DNA from: Muribaculaceae bacterium
Lineage (GTDB): Bacteria; Bacteroidota; Bacteroidia; Bacteroidales; Muribaculaceae
Direction of reading: 5' to 3'
Length of the DNA: 50,973 bases
NCBI GenBank assembly: GCA_029060725.1
Contig: JAIDTL010000072.1
Span: 3,258 to 54,230 of the forward strand
Part shown: piece by piece, positions 6,253 through 15,400 of the stretch
Position numbering within the stretch: position 1 is the stretch's first letter
How the letters are laid out: each line of letters begins with the position of its first letter
Position numbers and translations under genes: made by a program
Notes under the pieces: generated by a model
Told to the model about the DNA's origin: nothing
The model's database searches: none
The model's input: the letters and a program-made list of their open reading frames with translations, nothing else

Positions 6253-8880
6253 ATGAACCATACAATTATAAGAATTTTCTGGCTTGCGTTCTTATTTCTT
6301 GCTTCAGCCCAGTTATCTCTCGCTATCGAGAAAAAGGACTTTCCTACCATTTATGAAAAACGAATCACGGACGAGACAGGCAACACTAAAACCAAATACG
6401 GTTACACAACTGATAACGACCTCCTCACTGATGCTATCTTCGATAAAGCATACCCGTTCTCTCCCAACGGACTTGCCCTCGTTTCTTATAACAATCATTA
6501 CGGATTTATCAACACTAAGGGGAAATATTATATCGAGGTTGGTCTAAAAGGGGCCCATCCCTTTGGCCAATTCAGAGTCACTGCAATTAAGATAAAAACA
6601 AAATGGGGACTTATCAACGATAAAGATAATGTTTGGGTGTTGAAAGATATATTTGACGAAATTGACAATTTCCAGCCAAATGGGTTGGCTATCGTCAAGT
6701 ACGAAAAAAAATACGGTCTTGTCGACACGCTTGGTAATGTAGTGCTCCCCGTAATCTATGATAAAATCGAGAAATTCGATAAGTCAGGGTATGCCTATAT
6801 AAAAAGCGGAAACAAATTTGGCGTTGTCGATAAAAGAGGCAGGGCTATAGTTCAACCCGATTACAAAGACAAGAAAAGCGCATTGGCAGCTATATCTGAC
6901 AGGCCAAAGTTCGGCAGTCTAAAAGAAACCTTGCTTGCAGATAATTCAACCCAAAATAATAAAAAAGAGGAAGAAGAGAAAAAGCAAAAGCTCCTCGCTG
7001 AGCAAAAACAAAAAGAGGAGGAAGAGCAGAAGAGGCTCCTTGCTGAGCAAAAACAAAAAGAGGAGGAGGCTAAAATTCTCGCTGCTCAAAAACGATTGGA
7101 AGAAGAAAACAAGCTCCTTGCCGAGCAAAAACAAAAAGAGGAGGAAGAGCAGAAGAGACTCCTTGCTGAGCAAAAGCAAAAAGAGGAAGATGCTAAGATT
7201 CTCGCTGCTCAAAAACGATTGGAAGAAGAAAATAAACGCCTCGCCGAGCAAAAACAAAAAGAAGCGGAAGAGCATGAGAGACTCCTTGCTGAGCAAAATC
7301 TCAAGCAAGAAGAAGATATGCGCAAACAAGCTGAAGCTCGCAAGCGTCTTGATGAAACCCCGACCCTCAATAATTATATAGCTGCCAATTTAGGAAGCTG
7401 GAATGACTATCTTGCAGCTCAAAACATAAATATTCCTTCCGACGAAGAAATACGAAGCTTTATAGAGGAGGAGGTAAGCAAATGGCAGATCAAAGGGGAA
7501 TTCGAGCCTACTGCCAAATGGAAAGAGCGTGTCAACGAGACAACACGCACTGCTAAAATCAACGCTATGGCTGACAGTATCTTCTCTGTCAACTCCAAGA
7601 ATGTAGAGGCTGTTCGCGCGGAATATCGTAAAAAATACGAAGAACTTGTCGACAAATATTGTGCCGGAATTGCCGAGCAATTCGCTTCTCAGAATCTTGA
7701 GATAAAGCCATACGATGCTGACAATGAGACATTCTTAATCAGCACTACCGATTTCGGTGATTTCCTCCTGCCGGTTCCGCTCGACGAGGCTCCGGGATTC
7801 AAGCAAGAATGGGACAACTGGAAATCTGCTGCCATTGCTTCTTTCATGCCAAACGGAGATGATGTCGTACTTAAATCAGTCAGCATCGGTAAGTATAAAT
7901 ACGACAGCGACATGAACGCCACTTACGCACAAGTGGATGTCGATTATAACTTCAAGCCTGTCGACGTAGCACAGCTAAGCAGTCGCTTAGACGAGGGAGA
8001 CAATTTGGCCATGAACTCCGCAAATTCCGGTTCAACTAATCAAAACAAAGGATTTCAGACTACAAAAGTCAAAATATCAGCAGGCACCACTCCTGATACT
8101 GACCTTAATATTCCTGTAGGCAAACCATCTGATATTCCTACATTTGCCGTTGTGATTGCAAACGGCAACTACGACCATGCTTCGAAAGTGGACCATGCCG
8201 AAAACGACGGACGCATTATGGCCCAATATCTGACGCGTACCCTCGGCATTCCGGAATCCAATGTAGCAACTTTCATCAATGCTACTTACGGACAAATGGC
8301 TTCTGCGATCTCTATGCTCCAAGACGTCGGGGATGCATATAATGGAAGCGATTTCAATATCATATTTTATTATGTCGGTCACGGGTTGCCCGATGATGAA
8401 GGTAAAAAATCATACATCCTCCCCGTTGATATTGACCCGAGACAAGTTTCCATTTGCATGCCACTTGAAAAAATCTATGCCGATTTAGGCAACATGGGCG
8501 CTAAGAATGTCACTGTCATGGTCGACGCTTGCTTCAGCGGCACCAACCATGGCGAGGGTATGCTTATCCCTCAATCTATGGGAGTGGCTTTGAAACCTAA
8601 AAAAGCCGATCCTGTCGGCAATATGATCGTGCTTGCCGCAACTGAAGGCAATGAAACGGCATTCCCTTACGAAGAAAAAGGGCATGGACTTTTCACTTAT
8701 TGGATCCTAAAGAAACTTCAAGAAACCTCCGGACAAGTCACATTCGGAGAATTGAGCGACTATGTCATTGACAATGTCAAGAAGACCTCCGTCACAGTCA
8801 ACAAGAAGCCCCAGACCCCGACAGTAGCGACCACGCCCCAGCTCACCAATTCCTGGCGCAACTTGAAATTCGGCAATTAA
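6253..8880 (+). CDS. Secreted WG-repeat / coiled-coil / caspase-like (C14) protein
   Basis: An 875-residue protein. A signal peptide (IIRIFWLAFLFLASAQLSLA) is followed by WG repeats to about residue 215 (YGFINTKG, WGLIND, YGLVDTLG, FGVVDKRG). Residues ~235-363 are a Lys/Glu/Gln coiled coil with internal repeats, and ~364-600 an unrecognised region. From ~630 comes a caspase-like peptidase C14 domain: FAVVIANGNYDHASKVDHAENDG at its start, His710 in YYVGHG, and Cys760 in DACFSG form the expected catalytic dyad. The C-terminal p10-like part is complete. Such enzymes usually cut after Arg/Lys or Asp; specificity cannot be read. Export makes a periplasmic or surface role likely. It stands alone between the tsaE operon and lysS. 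Confidence 0.9.
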   Translation: MNHTIIRIFWLAFLFLASAQLSLAIEKKDFPTIYEKRITDETGNTKTKYGYTTDNDLLTDAIFDKAYPFSPNGLALVSYNNHYGFINTKGKYYIEVGLKGAHPFGQFRVTAIKIKTKWGLINDKDNVWVLKDIFDEIDNFQPNGLAIVKYEKKYGLVDTLGNVVLPVIYDKIEKFDKSGYAYIKSGNKFGVVDKRGRAIVQPDYKDKKSALAAISDRPKFGSLKETLLADNSTQNNKKEEEEKKQKLLAEQKQKEEEEQKRLLAEQKQKEEEAKILAAQKRLEEENKLLAEQKQKEEEEQKRLLAEQKQKEEDAKILAAQKRLEEENKRLAEQKQKEAEEHERLLAEQNLKQEEDMRKQAEARKRLDETPTLNNYIAANLGSWNDYLAAQNINIPSDEEIRSFIEEEVSKWQIKGEFEPTAKWKERVNETTRTAKINAMADSIFSVNSKNVEAVRAEYRKKYEELVDKYCAGIAEQFASQNLEIKPYDADNETFLISTTDFGDFLLPVPLDEAPGFKQEWDNWKSAAIASFMPNGDDVVLKSVSIGKYKYDSDMNATYAQVDVDYNFKPVDVAQLSSRLDEGDNLAMNSANSGSTNQNKGFQTTKVKISAGTTPDTDLNIPVGKPSDIPTFAVVIANGNYDHASKVDHAENDGRIMAQYLTRTLGIPESNVATFINATYGQMASAISMLQDVGDAYNGSDFNIIFYYVGHGLPDDEGKKSYILPVDIDPRQVSICMPLEKIYADLGNMGAKNVTVMVDACFSGTNHGEGMLIPQSMGVALKPKKADPVGNMIVLAATEGNETAFPYEEKGHGLFTYWILKKLQETSGQVTFGELSDYVIDNVKKTSVTVNKKPQTPTVATTPQLTNSWRNLKFGN
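6991..7236 (+). repeat. Tandem coding repeat, 123-bp unit (41 codons)
   Basis: Inside the caspase-protein gene, 6991-7113 and 7114-7236 are two near-identical 123-bp units (starting LLAEQKQKEEEEQKR and ending RLEEENK). A third, diverging partial unit runs to about 7310. The in-frame period lets the coiled coil lengthen or shorten without a frameshift. Confidence 0.85.
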
Positions 8881-9003
8881 GGACACATATTAGCAATTTC
8901 ATAATATTTAAAACTCCTATAGGATTTTATAACACTTTGCCATTAACAGGATTTGACCGAAGATTGTTATATCTAATGGCGGGATTTGACGAAGAAAAGC
9001 ATT

Positions 9004-9050
9004 ATTCGCTCAAGAAATTGAGTGAATATGGAATTTTTTCGTTAAATTTG
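9004..9050 (+). promoter_or_regulatory. lysS: Hairpin and probable promoter before lysS
   Basis: ATTCGCTCAA (9004-9013) and TTGAGTGAAT (9018-9027) form a 10-bp stem with one G-T pair and a GAAA loop, followed by a T run. It may end the caspase-gene transcript. TAAATTTG at 9043-9050 is a good -7 element, with TTG at 9018-9020 a weaker -33 at 22 bp. The right arm of the hairpin overlaps that -33. The rest of 8881-9090 shows nothing else. Confidence 0.4.
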
Positions 9051-9090
9051 CAAGTTGATACAGATATAACTAAATAGAAAACTCAATATA

Positions 9091-10647
9091 ATGGCAAATC
9101 AAGAACTGAGCGAACAGGAAATCGTAAGACGCAACAGTATGCAGGCTCTCCGCGATCGCGGAATCGAACCTTACCCTGCAGCAGAATATGTCGTGACAGG
9201 TCACAGCGAGGAAATTAAGGAAAACTTCAAGGATGATGATACGGAACGCCGTGAGGTCTGTGTGGCAGGCCGCATCATGAGCCGCCGTATCATGGGCAAA
9301 GCTTCATTCGTAAGCCTTCAGGATGCTGAAGGCCGTATACAAGTATATGTAAGCCGAGATGATCTCTGCCCCGGAGAAGACAAAGACATGTACAATGTAG
9401 TTTTCAAAAAGCTACTCGATATTGGCGACTTCATTGGCGTAAAGGGATACGTATTCCGCACCCAGACTGGCGAAATTTCTGTTCACGCACAGGAAATAAC
9501 AGTGCTCAGCAAGAGTCTTCGTCCTCTTCCGATGGTCAAGATGAAAGACGGCAAGGCATACGATGCTTTCACAGATCCCGAGCAACGCTACCGTCAACGC
9601 TACGTCGACCTTGTAGTAAACCCCGGAATCAAGGAGATATTCCTAAAGCGCAACAAAATCTTCAACTCCATGCGCCAGTATTTCAACGACCATGGTCTGA
9701 TGGAAGTAGAAACGCCGATTCTTCAGTCTATCCCCGGTGGCGCTGCAGCCCGCCCCTTCATCACACACCATAACGCCCTTGACATTCCCCTATATCTCCG
9801 CATCGCCAACGAGCTTTATCTAAAACGCCTTATCGTAGGCGGCTTCGACGGCGTATACGAGTTTGCAAAAGACTTCCGTAATGAGGGTATGGACCGCACT
9901 CACAATCCTGAATTCACCTGCATGGAGGTGTATGTAGCTTATAAGGACTACAACTGGATGATGAAGTTTGTGGAAAACATGCTTGAAAAGATATGTCTCG
10001 ACGTAAACGGCACCACTGATGTGCAGATCGGCGACAATTTAGTGTCTTTCAAAGCTCCGTTCCGCCGCGTGACCATGACCGATGCCATCAAAGAGCACAC
10101 CGGGTTTGACATCACCGGCAAGACAGAAGAGGAACTCCGTGCATTCTGCAAGCAGGAGAACATTGAAGTAGACCCAAGCTGGGGCAAGGGTAAACTCATC
10201 GACGAGATATTTGGAGAAAAATGTGAAGGCACTTATATCCAGCCTACATTCATCACCGACTATCCGATTGAAATGTCACCGCTCACAAAGAAGCACCGCG
10301 ACAACCCTGAACTTACTGAACGTTTCGAACTTATGGTCAACGGCAAGGAACTCTGCAACGCATATTCAGAGCTCAACGACCCGATCGACCAATACGAACG
10401 CTTCGTAGACCAGATGAACCTTGCCGACAAGGGTGACGATGAGGCTATGATCATCGACCATGACTTTATCCGTGCCCTCGAATATGGCATGCCTCCTACA
10501 TCAGGTCTCGGTATCGGCATGGACCGTCTTACTATGCTCATGACCGGCCAGACAGCCATCCAAGAAGTGCTCTTCTTCCCGCAGATGCGTCCGGAAAAGA
10601 AGCAAGTGAAGGCTGAGGCGGAAGAAGAAAAAGAGGAAGGGAAATAA
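9091..10647 (+). CDS. lysS: Lysyl-tRNA synthetase, class II
   Basis: A 518-residue class II enzyme charging tRNA-Lys. The N-terminal OB-fold anticodon domain covers roughly residues 50-160 ([17 protein letters not shown]...). Class II motif 2 is [14 protein letters not shown] near 265-278, and motif 3 is [12 protein letters not shown] near 472-483. Substrate residues typical of LysRS are present ([16 protein letters not shown]). The last ~20 residues are a Glu/Lys-rich tail. It is followed 2 bases later by gpsA, so the two form an operon; a TAnnTTTG element sits about 40 bases upstream of the start. Confidence 0.96.
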   Translation: MANQELSEQEIVRRNSMQALRDRGIEPYPAAEYVVTGHSEEIKENFKDDDTERREVCVAGRIMSRRIMGKASFVSLQDAEGRIQVYVSRDDLCPGEDKDMYNVVFKKLLDIGDFIGVKGYVFRTQTGEISVHAQEITVLSKSLRPLPMVKMKDGKAYDAFTDPEQRYRQRYVDLVVNPGIKEIFLKRNKIFNSMRQYFNDHGLMEVETPILQSIPGGAAARPFITHHNALDIPLYLRIANELYLKRLIVGGFDGVYEFAKDFRNEGMDRTHNPEFTCMEVYVAYKDYNWMMKFVENMLEKICLDVNGTTDVQIGDNLVSFKAPFRRVTMTDAIKEHTGFDITGKTEEELRAFCKQENIEVDPSWGKGKLIDEIFGEKCEGTYIQPTFITDYPIEMSPLTKKHRDNPELTERFELMVNGKELCNAYSELNDPIDQYERFVDQMNLADKGDDEAMIIDHDFIRALEYGMPPTSGLGIGMDRLTMLMTGQTAIQEVLFFPQMRPEKKQVKAEAEEEKEEGK

Positions 10648-10649
10648 TC

Positions 10650-11660
10650 ATGGAGATTAAAGACCACATATCGAAAGTAGCCGTTCTCGGTGGCGGAAGT
10701 TGGGCAACTGCGCTTGCCAAACTTCTGCTCAAGAACTGCGACCGTATCGGATGGTACCTCCGCAGTGAGGAGAAGATTGAGGAATTTCGTAAATACGGAC
10801 ATAATCCCTCATACTTGACCGACGTAAGTTTCGATACAGACCGCATCGACTTCTCTGCCGACATAAATGAGGTGGCAGAAGGTGCCGACACTCTCGTAGT
10901 GGCAATGCCATCACCCTACTTCCTGCCTGAGATAAGCAAACTCACCATCGACCTTAAAGACAAGAATATTGTCTCCGCAGTCAAGGGCATTGTCCCTGAT
11001 CGCAATATGATCATCACAGACTATTTCGAACAGGTCTATGGTGTGCCACGTGGCAACATGCTCGTCATCGGAGGTCCTTGCCATGCTGAGGAAGTTGCCC
11101 TCGAACGCCTTAGCTATCTGACTATAGGATGTCTTGATACTGACAAAGCGCGCCAGTTTGCATCCCGACTCGCATCAGCCAAGATGAAGACCATCATCTC
11201 CGACGATGTAGACGGCATAGAATATGCAGCTGTGCTTAAAAATGTCTATGCTATAGCCGCAGGTATGGTCAATGGCATGAAAGCCGGCGACAACTTCATG
11301 GCAATGCTCGTAAGCAATGCCATCAGAGAGATGCGCAAGTTTGTCGATACGATCTCCCCGATGCCCCGCGACATTGACAGGTCTGCTTACCTTGGCGATT
11401 TGCTTGTCACTGCCTACAGTAAGTTCTCACGCAATCACAACTTCGGCTCCATGCTCGGCAAGGGCTACAGCGTGAAGGTGGCAAAGATGGAGATGAGCAT
11501 GGTAGCAGAAGGCTACTATGGCACAAAATGCATGTACGACATCAACGAGCGTCCGGATCTCCAAGTGGAAATGCCGATTCTCGACATGGTCCATGCAGTG
11601 CTTTATGAAGGCGTCAATGTCCGCAGAGCCATGAAAGAGCTTGCCGATTCTTTCTCATAG
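10650..11660 (+). CDS. gpsA: Glycerol-3-phosphate dehydrogenase [NAD(P)+]
   Basis: A 336-residue protein reducing dihydroxyacetone phosphate to sn-glycerol 3-phosphate for phospholipid synthesis. The NAD-binding Rossmann motif VAVLGGGSWATALA is at residues 10-23. The conserved VSAVKGIVPD, GGPCHAEEVA and EYAAVLKNVYAIAAGM segments follow, the last holding the catalytic lysine. Length fits the family. It starts 2 bases after lysS and precedes pgi by 84 bases. Confidence 0.95.
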   Translation: MEIKDHISKVAVLGGGSWATALAKLLLKNCDRIGWYLRSEEKIEEFRKYGHNPSYLTDVSFDTDRIDFSADINEVAEGADTLVVAMPSPYFLPEISKLTIDLKDKNIVSAVKGIVPDRNMIITDYFEQVYGVPRGNMLVIGGPCHAEEVALERLSYLTIGCLDTDKARQFASRLASAKMKTIISDDVDGIEYAAVLKNVYAIAAGMVNGMKAGDNFMAMLVSNAIREMRKFVDTISPMPRDIDRSAYLGDLLVTAYSKFSRNHNFGSMLGKGYSVKVAKMEMSMVAEGYYGTKCMYDINERPDLQVEMPILDMVHAVLYEGVNVRRAMKELADSFS

Positions 11661-11671
11661 CCCGAAGCCAC

Positions 11672-11710
11672 TAAAGACCTTAAGGACCTTAGAGCCCCTA
11701 AAGCTCTTAA
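11672..11710 (+). repeat. Intergenic tandem repeat, 9-bp unit (consensus TAAAGNCCT)
   Basis: Four consecutive 9-base units, TAAAGACCT, TAAGGACCT, TAGAGCCCC and TAAAGCTCT, fill the gap between gpsA and pgi. The same unit recurs in the complementary orientation after korB at 46723-46776. Confidence 0.7.
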
Positions 11711-11744
11711 TACAATAAAAATCAACCCAAAATTATAAAAAACT

Positions 11745-13091
11745 ATGAAAGCAGTAAATTTAGATATTCAGCATGCAGTATATTTTGCTGAAAAAGAATT
11801 TAACGCCAATGCAGGAGCTGCCAACGAAGCTATCATTGACGTTAATACCGGCCGCGCTGCCGGCAACGACTTCCTCGGATGGGTGAAACTCCCTTCTGAG
11901 ACCGATACTGAACTCCTCAACAAAATCATTGCGACAGCCGACCGTCTGAAAGAGAAATGCGATTATGTAGTTTGCATCGGCATAGGCGGCAGCTACCTTG
12001 GTGCAAAAGCCGTGATCAGCGCACTCAGCAACAACTTTGCAGACTTCATACACAATCCTGAGCCAAAGCACGCTAAAGTGCTCTATGCAGGTCAGAATAT
12101 CGGCGAGGAATATACCGCAGAACTTCAAGACTTCCTCAAAGACAAGAAGTTTGGTATCGTGGTAATCTCCAAATCAGGCACTACTACCGAACCTGCCATA
12201 GCTTTCCGCCTCCTTAAGGCTCAGCTTGAAGAGCAGATAGGCAAAGATGCAGCAAAAGACGTAATCGTAGCTATCACAGACGAAAAGAAAGGTGCTCTCC
12301 GCACTCTCGCCACTCAGGAAGGCTATGAGACATACGTAATTCCTGACAACGTAGGTGGTCGTTTCTCAGTTCTCACTCCGGTAGGTCTTCTTCCTATTGC
12401 AGTTGCAGGCTTCGACATCACAAAGCTCGTTGCCGGTGCAGCTGAGATGGAAAAGGATACCACCGAACCCGGTGGAGACAATATCGCAGAGACATACGCA
12501 CGTGTCCGCAACGCCCTCTATCAGAGCGGTAAGAAAATCGAAATACTCGCTAACTTCAACCCGAAACTCCATTATTTTGCAGAGTGGTGGAAGCAACTCT
12601 ACGGAGAGAGCGAAGGCAAGGACGGCAAGGGCATATTCCCGGCAGCAGTAGATTTTACTACCGACCTTCACTCCATGGGTCAGTGGATCCAGGATGGCGA
12701 ACGCACTATCTTCGAGACCGTGATTTCTGTAAAGGAACCACTCCTCCACAAATATATCCCTACCGACGACCAGAATCTTGACGGCCTCAACTTCCTCGGC
12801 GGTAAGAAAATCGATGATGTCAACAAGATGGCTGAACTCGGCACTATGCTCGCTCACGTAGACGGTGGCGTGCCAAACATCAAGATTGAAATCAACAAGC
12901 TCGACGAGTATACCCTCGGAGCTCTCATCTACTTCTTCGAGAAAGCTTGTGGCATATCCGGATATATGCTCGGAGTAAATCCGTTCAACCAGCCGGGTGT
13001 AGAAGCCTACAAGAAGAACATGTTCGCTCTTCTCGGCAAACCGGGCTACGAAAAGGAAACTGCAGAAATTCAAGCACGCTTGAAAAAGTAA
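11745..13091 (+). CDS. pgi: Glucose-6-phosphate isomerase
   Basis: A 448-residue phosphoglucose isomerase of the shorter bacterial type, interconverting glucose 6-phosphate and fructose 6-phosphate. [12 protein letters not shown] near residues 77-88, [10 protein letters not shown], and the block [20 protein letters not shown] are diagnostic; the glutamate and histidine expected at the active site lie in [12 protein letters not shown] and [10 protein letters not shown] contexts. It is followed by a strong bidirectional terminator at 13173-13209 and is probably the last gene of lysS-gpsA-pgi. Confidence 0.95.
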   Translation: MKAVNLDIQHAVYFAEKEFNANAGAANEAIIDVNTGRAAGNDFLGWVKLPSETDTELLNKIIATADRLKEKCDYVVCIGIGGSYLGAKAVISALSNNFADFIHNPEPKHAKVLYAGQNIGEEYTAELQDFLKDKKFGIVVISKSGTTTEPAIAFRLLKAQLEEQIGKDAAKDVIVAITDEKKGALRTLATQEGYETYVIPDNVGGRFSVLTPVGLLPIAVAGFDITKLVAGAAEMEKDTTEPGGDNIAETYARVRNALYQSGKKIEILANFNPKLHYFAEWWKQLYGESEGKDGKGIFPAAVDFTTDLHSMGQWIQDGERTIFETVISVKEPLLHKYIPTDDQNLDGLNFLGGKKIDDVNKMAELGTMLAHVDGGVPNIKIEINKLDEYTLGALIYFFEKACGISGYMLGVNPFNQPGVEAYKKNMFALLGKPGYEKETAEIQARLKK

Positions 13092-13103
13092 GAAACAATA
13101 AAC

Positions 13104-13159
13104 ATTGAACAATAAGTATTGAACAATAAGTATTGAACAATGAGTATTGAACAATGAGT
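13104..13159 (+). repeat. Intergenic tandem repeat, 14-bp unit x4
   Basis: Four contiguous 14-base units: ATTGAACAATAAGT twice (13104-13131), then ATTGAACAATGAGT twice (13132-13159). The same unit appears in diverged form before tyrS at 15327-15368. Confidence 0.85.
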
Positions 13160-13172
13160 ATTAAACTTTAAG

Positions 13173-13209
13173 TAATTAAAGGAGAGTCGTTGAGTCTCTC
13201 CTTTAATTA
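13173..13209. terminator. Bidirectional intrinsic terminator after pgi
   Basis: TAATTAAAGGAGAG (13173-13186) and CTCTCCTTTAATTA (13196-13209) form a perfect 14-bp stem with a 9-base loop. T/A-rich ends on both sides would allow termination in either direction. Confidence 0.8.
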
Positions 13210-13445
13210 TTTCAAAACTATTACAGATGTTAAATAAAAGTTAATTAGATACTTTCTCAAAAATTCAAATGAACCTTACGGCTTTCAGGCGTGTTTAATA
13301 GACGTAACTCGGACAGACAGACGGGATGCAAGACAGAAAGTCAGAAGGCAACCGCGAGTTACCCCGAATTTGATTAGATTGATTAGTTTAATTGCTATAA
13401 GCGTTCTGAAAAAAAGTTGTTATTGTTGTTTGAATTAAAGGAACC
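13210..13445 (+). other. Gene-free structured interval, possible small RNA
   Basis: This interval lies between two terminators and has no plausible ORF. GTAACTCG (13304-13311) and CGAGTTAC (13355-13362) are 8-bp inverted repeats enclosing a purine-rich loop. The stretch ends at the strong hairpin at 13446-13465, which needs a transcript of its own because the pgi transcript should stop at 13209. No convincing TAnnTTTG promoter is visible inside. I do not recognise an RNA family. Confidence 0.3.
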
Positions 13446-13476
13446 AGGTCGACGTGAGTCGACCTCTTTTCTTTTT
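13446..13476 (+). terminator. Intrinsic terminator
   Basis: AGGTCGAC (13446-13453), loop GTGA, and GTCGACCT (13458-13465) are followed by CTTTTCTTTTT. This is a textbook plus-strand terminator with no annotated gene directly upstream. Confidence 0.75.
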
Positions 13477-13496
13477 GTGCATTACTGAGCTAATAA

Positions 13497-13527
13497 TTGC
13501 ATATTCGCATTTTTTTTATTAATTTTG
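13497..13527 (+). promoter_or_regulatory. Promoter for glycosyltransferase/glutaminyl cyclase operon
   Basis: TTG at 13497-13499 and TAATTTTG at 13520-13527, with a 20-bp spacer, match the Bacteroidetes -33/-7 elements. The ATG at 13555 follows 27 bases later. Confidence 0.6.
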
Positions 13528-13554
13528 CGACAATAAATCAAGACCACCTGACAG

Positions 13555-14319
13555 ATGGCAATATCAGTATTAATCGGAACATACAACTCATCGCGTTATC
13601 TGCGAAAAGTGATCGAATATGTCAAAGACTATGATGAAGTCTTAATCTATGACAAAGGGAGCACTGACGACACTGTCGACATAGCCCGCAAGGAGGGATG
13701 TAAGGTGATTCACACGGCAGATAATGACGGAGAAAACTTTCAGGCGCACAATCATGCCATTGGGCAAGCAAAAAACGACTGGATACTATTCCTACGCCCC
13801 AACGAACTTGCGCCCCGTGATCTCAAAAGCTATCTCGACAAATTTATTGAAAATGCCGGCGACATACACGGACTTTTCATCCCTCGCCGCAACTTCTTAA
13901 TGAACAAAGAAGACACCAACAACTATCCAGACTTCCAGCTGAGATTTTTCCATCGTGGTGGCACCGTATGGAACGACGATGAAGCTGAGCTCCCTTCTGT
14001 ATACGGAGCTACGGACCGCATTCCGGCACACCGAAAGAAACTTGCCATAATCCGAATTCCCGGAAGCATAAATGACTCAATAGGCCATTTGGAAGAAGCT
14101 TGTTCAGACGCTGACTTGACACCACGCAAGATCTCACTCTTTGAGATCCTTACCAACACTATGGGCAAATTTATGAGTGAATATATCCTTAAGGGTAAAT
14201 TCAAATATGGCACAATTGGCTATATCGATGCTGTCAACATCACGATGAACGAATATTTCAAGCTTGCAAAGAGGCATGAAAAATTCTCAATGAATGAAAT
14301 AAATGAAAAACTGAAATGA
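13555..14319 (+). CDS. Family 2 glycosyltransferase, atypical metal site
   Basis: A 254-residue GT-A fold protein with the GT2 opening SVLIGTYNSSRYL (residues 4-16) and DKGSTDDTVDIA (33-44). Where related enzymes read DADE or DPDE after the WILFL strand, this protein has RPNE at 81-84, so the first metal-binding aspartate is missing. Later parts (NYPDFQLRFFHR, SIGHLEEAC) resemble the SunS/WaaE-like branch of GT2. There is no signal peptide or membrane segment, so it acts in the cytoplasm. Acceptor and sugar are unknown. Its stop overlaps the start of the next gene by 4 bases (ATGA), indicating tight co-transcription. Reduced or altered activity is an inference from the missing aspartate. Confidence 0.85.
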   Translation: MAISVLIGTYNSSRYLRKVIEYVKDYDEVLIYDKGSTDDTVDIARKEGCKVIHTADNDGENFQAHNHAIGQAKNDWILFLRPNELAPRDLKSYLDKFIENAGDIHGLFIPRRNFLMNKEDTNNYPDFQLRFFHRGGTVWNDDEAELPSVYGATDRIPAHRKKLAIIRIPGSINDSIGHLEEACSDADLTPRKISLFEILTNTMGKFMSEYILKGKFKYGTIGYIDAVNITMNEYFKLAKRHEKFSMNEINEKLK

Positions 14320-15296
14320 GCAGACAAGGAATAATCAGAACTGTCGCTTCTGCCGCAATCATCATCACATTGCTTCTTTCATGCGGAGCAGGAAAACGGA
14401 CACCAGACCCCGACGAGAATCAAAGTATCTCTTCCGAGACTGCATCCACAATAGATTTTTCTGCCGACAGTGCATACTCATACGTGGCTCGTCAAGTAGA
14501 ATTCGGTCCACGTGTGCCGGGTTCGGAGGCTCACATGCGTTGTGGAGACTGGCTTACTGAAAAGTTGAAGTCGTTCGGAGCAGAAGTGACCGAACAGACT
14601 GCTACGCTGACCACCTTCGACGGCACCAATATACCAATGCGCAACATATTCGCCCGCATCAACCCAAATGCTGAAAAGCGCATCCTGCTGCTCGCCCATT
14701 GGGACAGCCGGCCATGGGCAGACAATGACCCGGATCCCAAGAAGCACTCCACACCAGTAGATGGTGCCAACGACGGAGCTAGCGGCGTCGGAGTTCTGCT
14801 TGAACTCGCACGCTCCATAGAGAAAGGCGCGTCAGCCCCAGGGGTAGACATTCTGCTCTGCGATGCCGAAGACTGGGGGGAGGAGCAAAACGACGACAGT
14901 TGGGCGATGGGTGCAAGATATTTTGCCAACAATCTGCCACAGAAGGGCTATATGCCCTCTGCCGCCATACTCCTTGATATGGTAGGAGCCCAGGATGCCA
15001 CATTCATGAGAGAATATTTCTCACAGCTTGCCAATCCTTCTCTTGCTGATCAGATTTGGAGCATCGCAAAAAGGCTTGGGCATGAACAGATGTTTGTCAA
15101 CAAAATGGGGTCTGCCGTCAACGATGACCATGTGGAGCTCATAAAAGCCGGTATACCAACTATCGACATCATCGACTACCGGGAAGGCTCCGGATTCTTC
15201 AGCGGATGGCATACTGCCTCCGACAATATGGATTGCATTTCTAAAGAAACGCTTCAAGCCGTAGGAGAGATACTGGAGACTTATGTTAAACAGTAA
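14316..15296 (+). CDS. Glutaminyl-peptide cyclotransferase-like M28 lipoprotein
   Basis: A 326-residue protein whose N-terminus (IIITLLLSC) is a lipoprotein signal with lipid-modifiable Cys23. The body is an M28 zinc-peptidase fold: RILLLAHWDSRP carries the first metal histidine and aspartate, DGANDGASGVGVLLELA the bridging aspartate, CDAEDWGEE the acidic catalytic pair, and GWHTASDNMD the last histidine. This combination, especially AHWDSRPWAD and the DAEDWG motif, matches glutaminyl cyclases of Bacteroidetes that turn N-terminal Gln of exported proteins into pyroglutamate. A plain aminopeptidase is the alternative. It is translationally coupled to the glycosyltransferase gene before it. Confidence 0.85.
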   Translation: MSRQGIIRTVASAAIIITLLLSCGAGKRTPDPDENQSISSETASTIDFSADSAYSYVARQVEFGPRVPGSEAHMRCGDWLTEKLKSFGAEVTEQTATLTTFDGTNIPMRNIFARINPNAEKRILLLAHWDSRPWADNDPDPKKHSTPVDGANDGASGVGVLLELARSIEKGASAPGVDILLCDAEDWGEEQNDDSWAMGARYFANNLPQKGYMPSAAILLDMVGAQDATFMREYFSQLANPSLADQIWSIAKRLGHEQMFVNKMGSAVNDDHVELIKAGIPTIDIIDYREGSGFFSGWHTASDNMDCISKETLQAVGEILETYVKQ

Positions 15297-15326
15297 GTGA
15301 TGAACACTAAACAATAAACATTAAGT

Positions 15327-15368
15327 ATTGAACATTAAGTATTAAACAATAAGTATTGAACATTAAGT
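15327..15368 (+). repeat. Intergenic tandem repeat, 14-bp unit x3
   Basis: Units ATTGAACATTAAGT (15327-15340), ATTAAACAATAAGT (15341-15354) and ATTGAACATTAAGT (15355-15368), with a truncated unit before them. They are the same family as the repeat after pgi at 13104-13159. Confidence 0.75.
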
Positions 15369-15400
15369 AAATAATAAGACTCTTAAATATATAGACCAAT

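Noticed and set aside
6935..7381. Lys/Ser-rich and Leu/Phe-rich frames inside the caspase-protein gene
   Set aside because: They are shadows of the repetitive Lys/Glu coiled-coil coding sequence in other frames.
12366..13154. 262-codon minus-strand frame across pgi
   Set aside because: It is antisense to a well-supported pgi gene and starts in the 14-bp intergenic repeats; its composition is that expected from a shadow frame.
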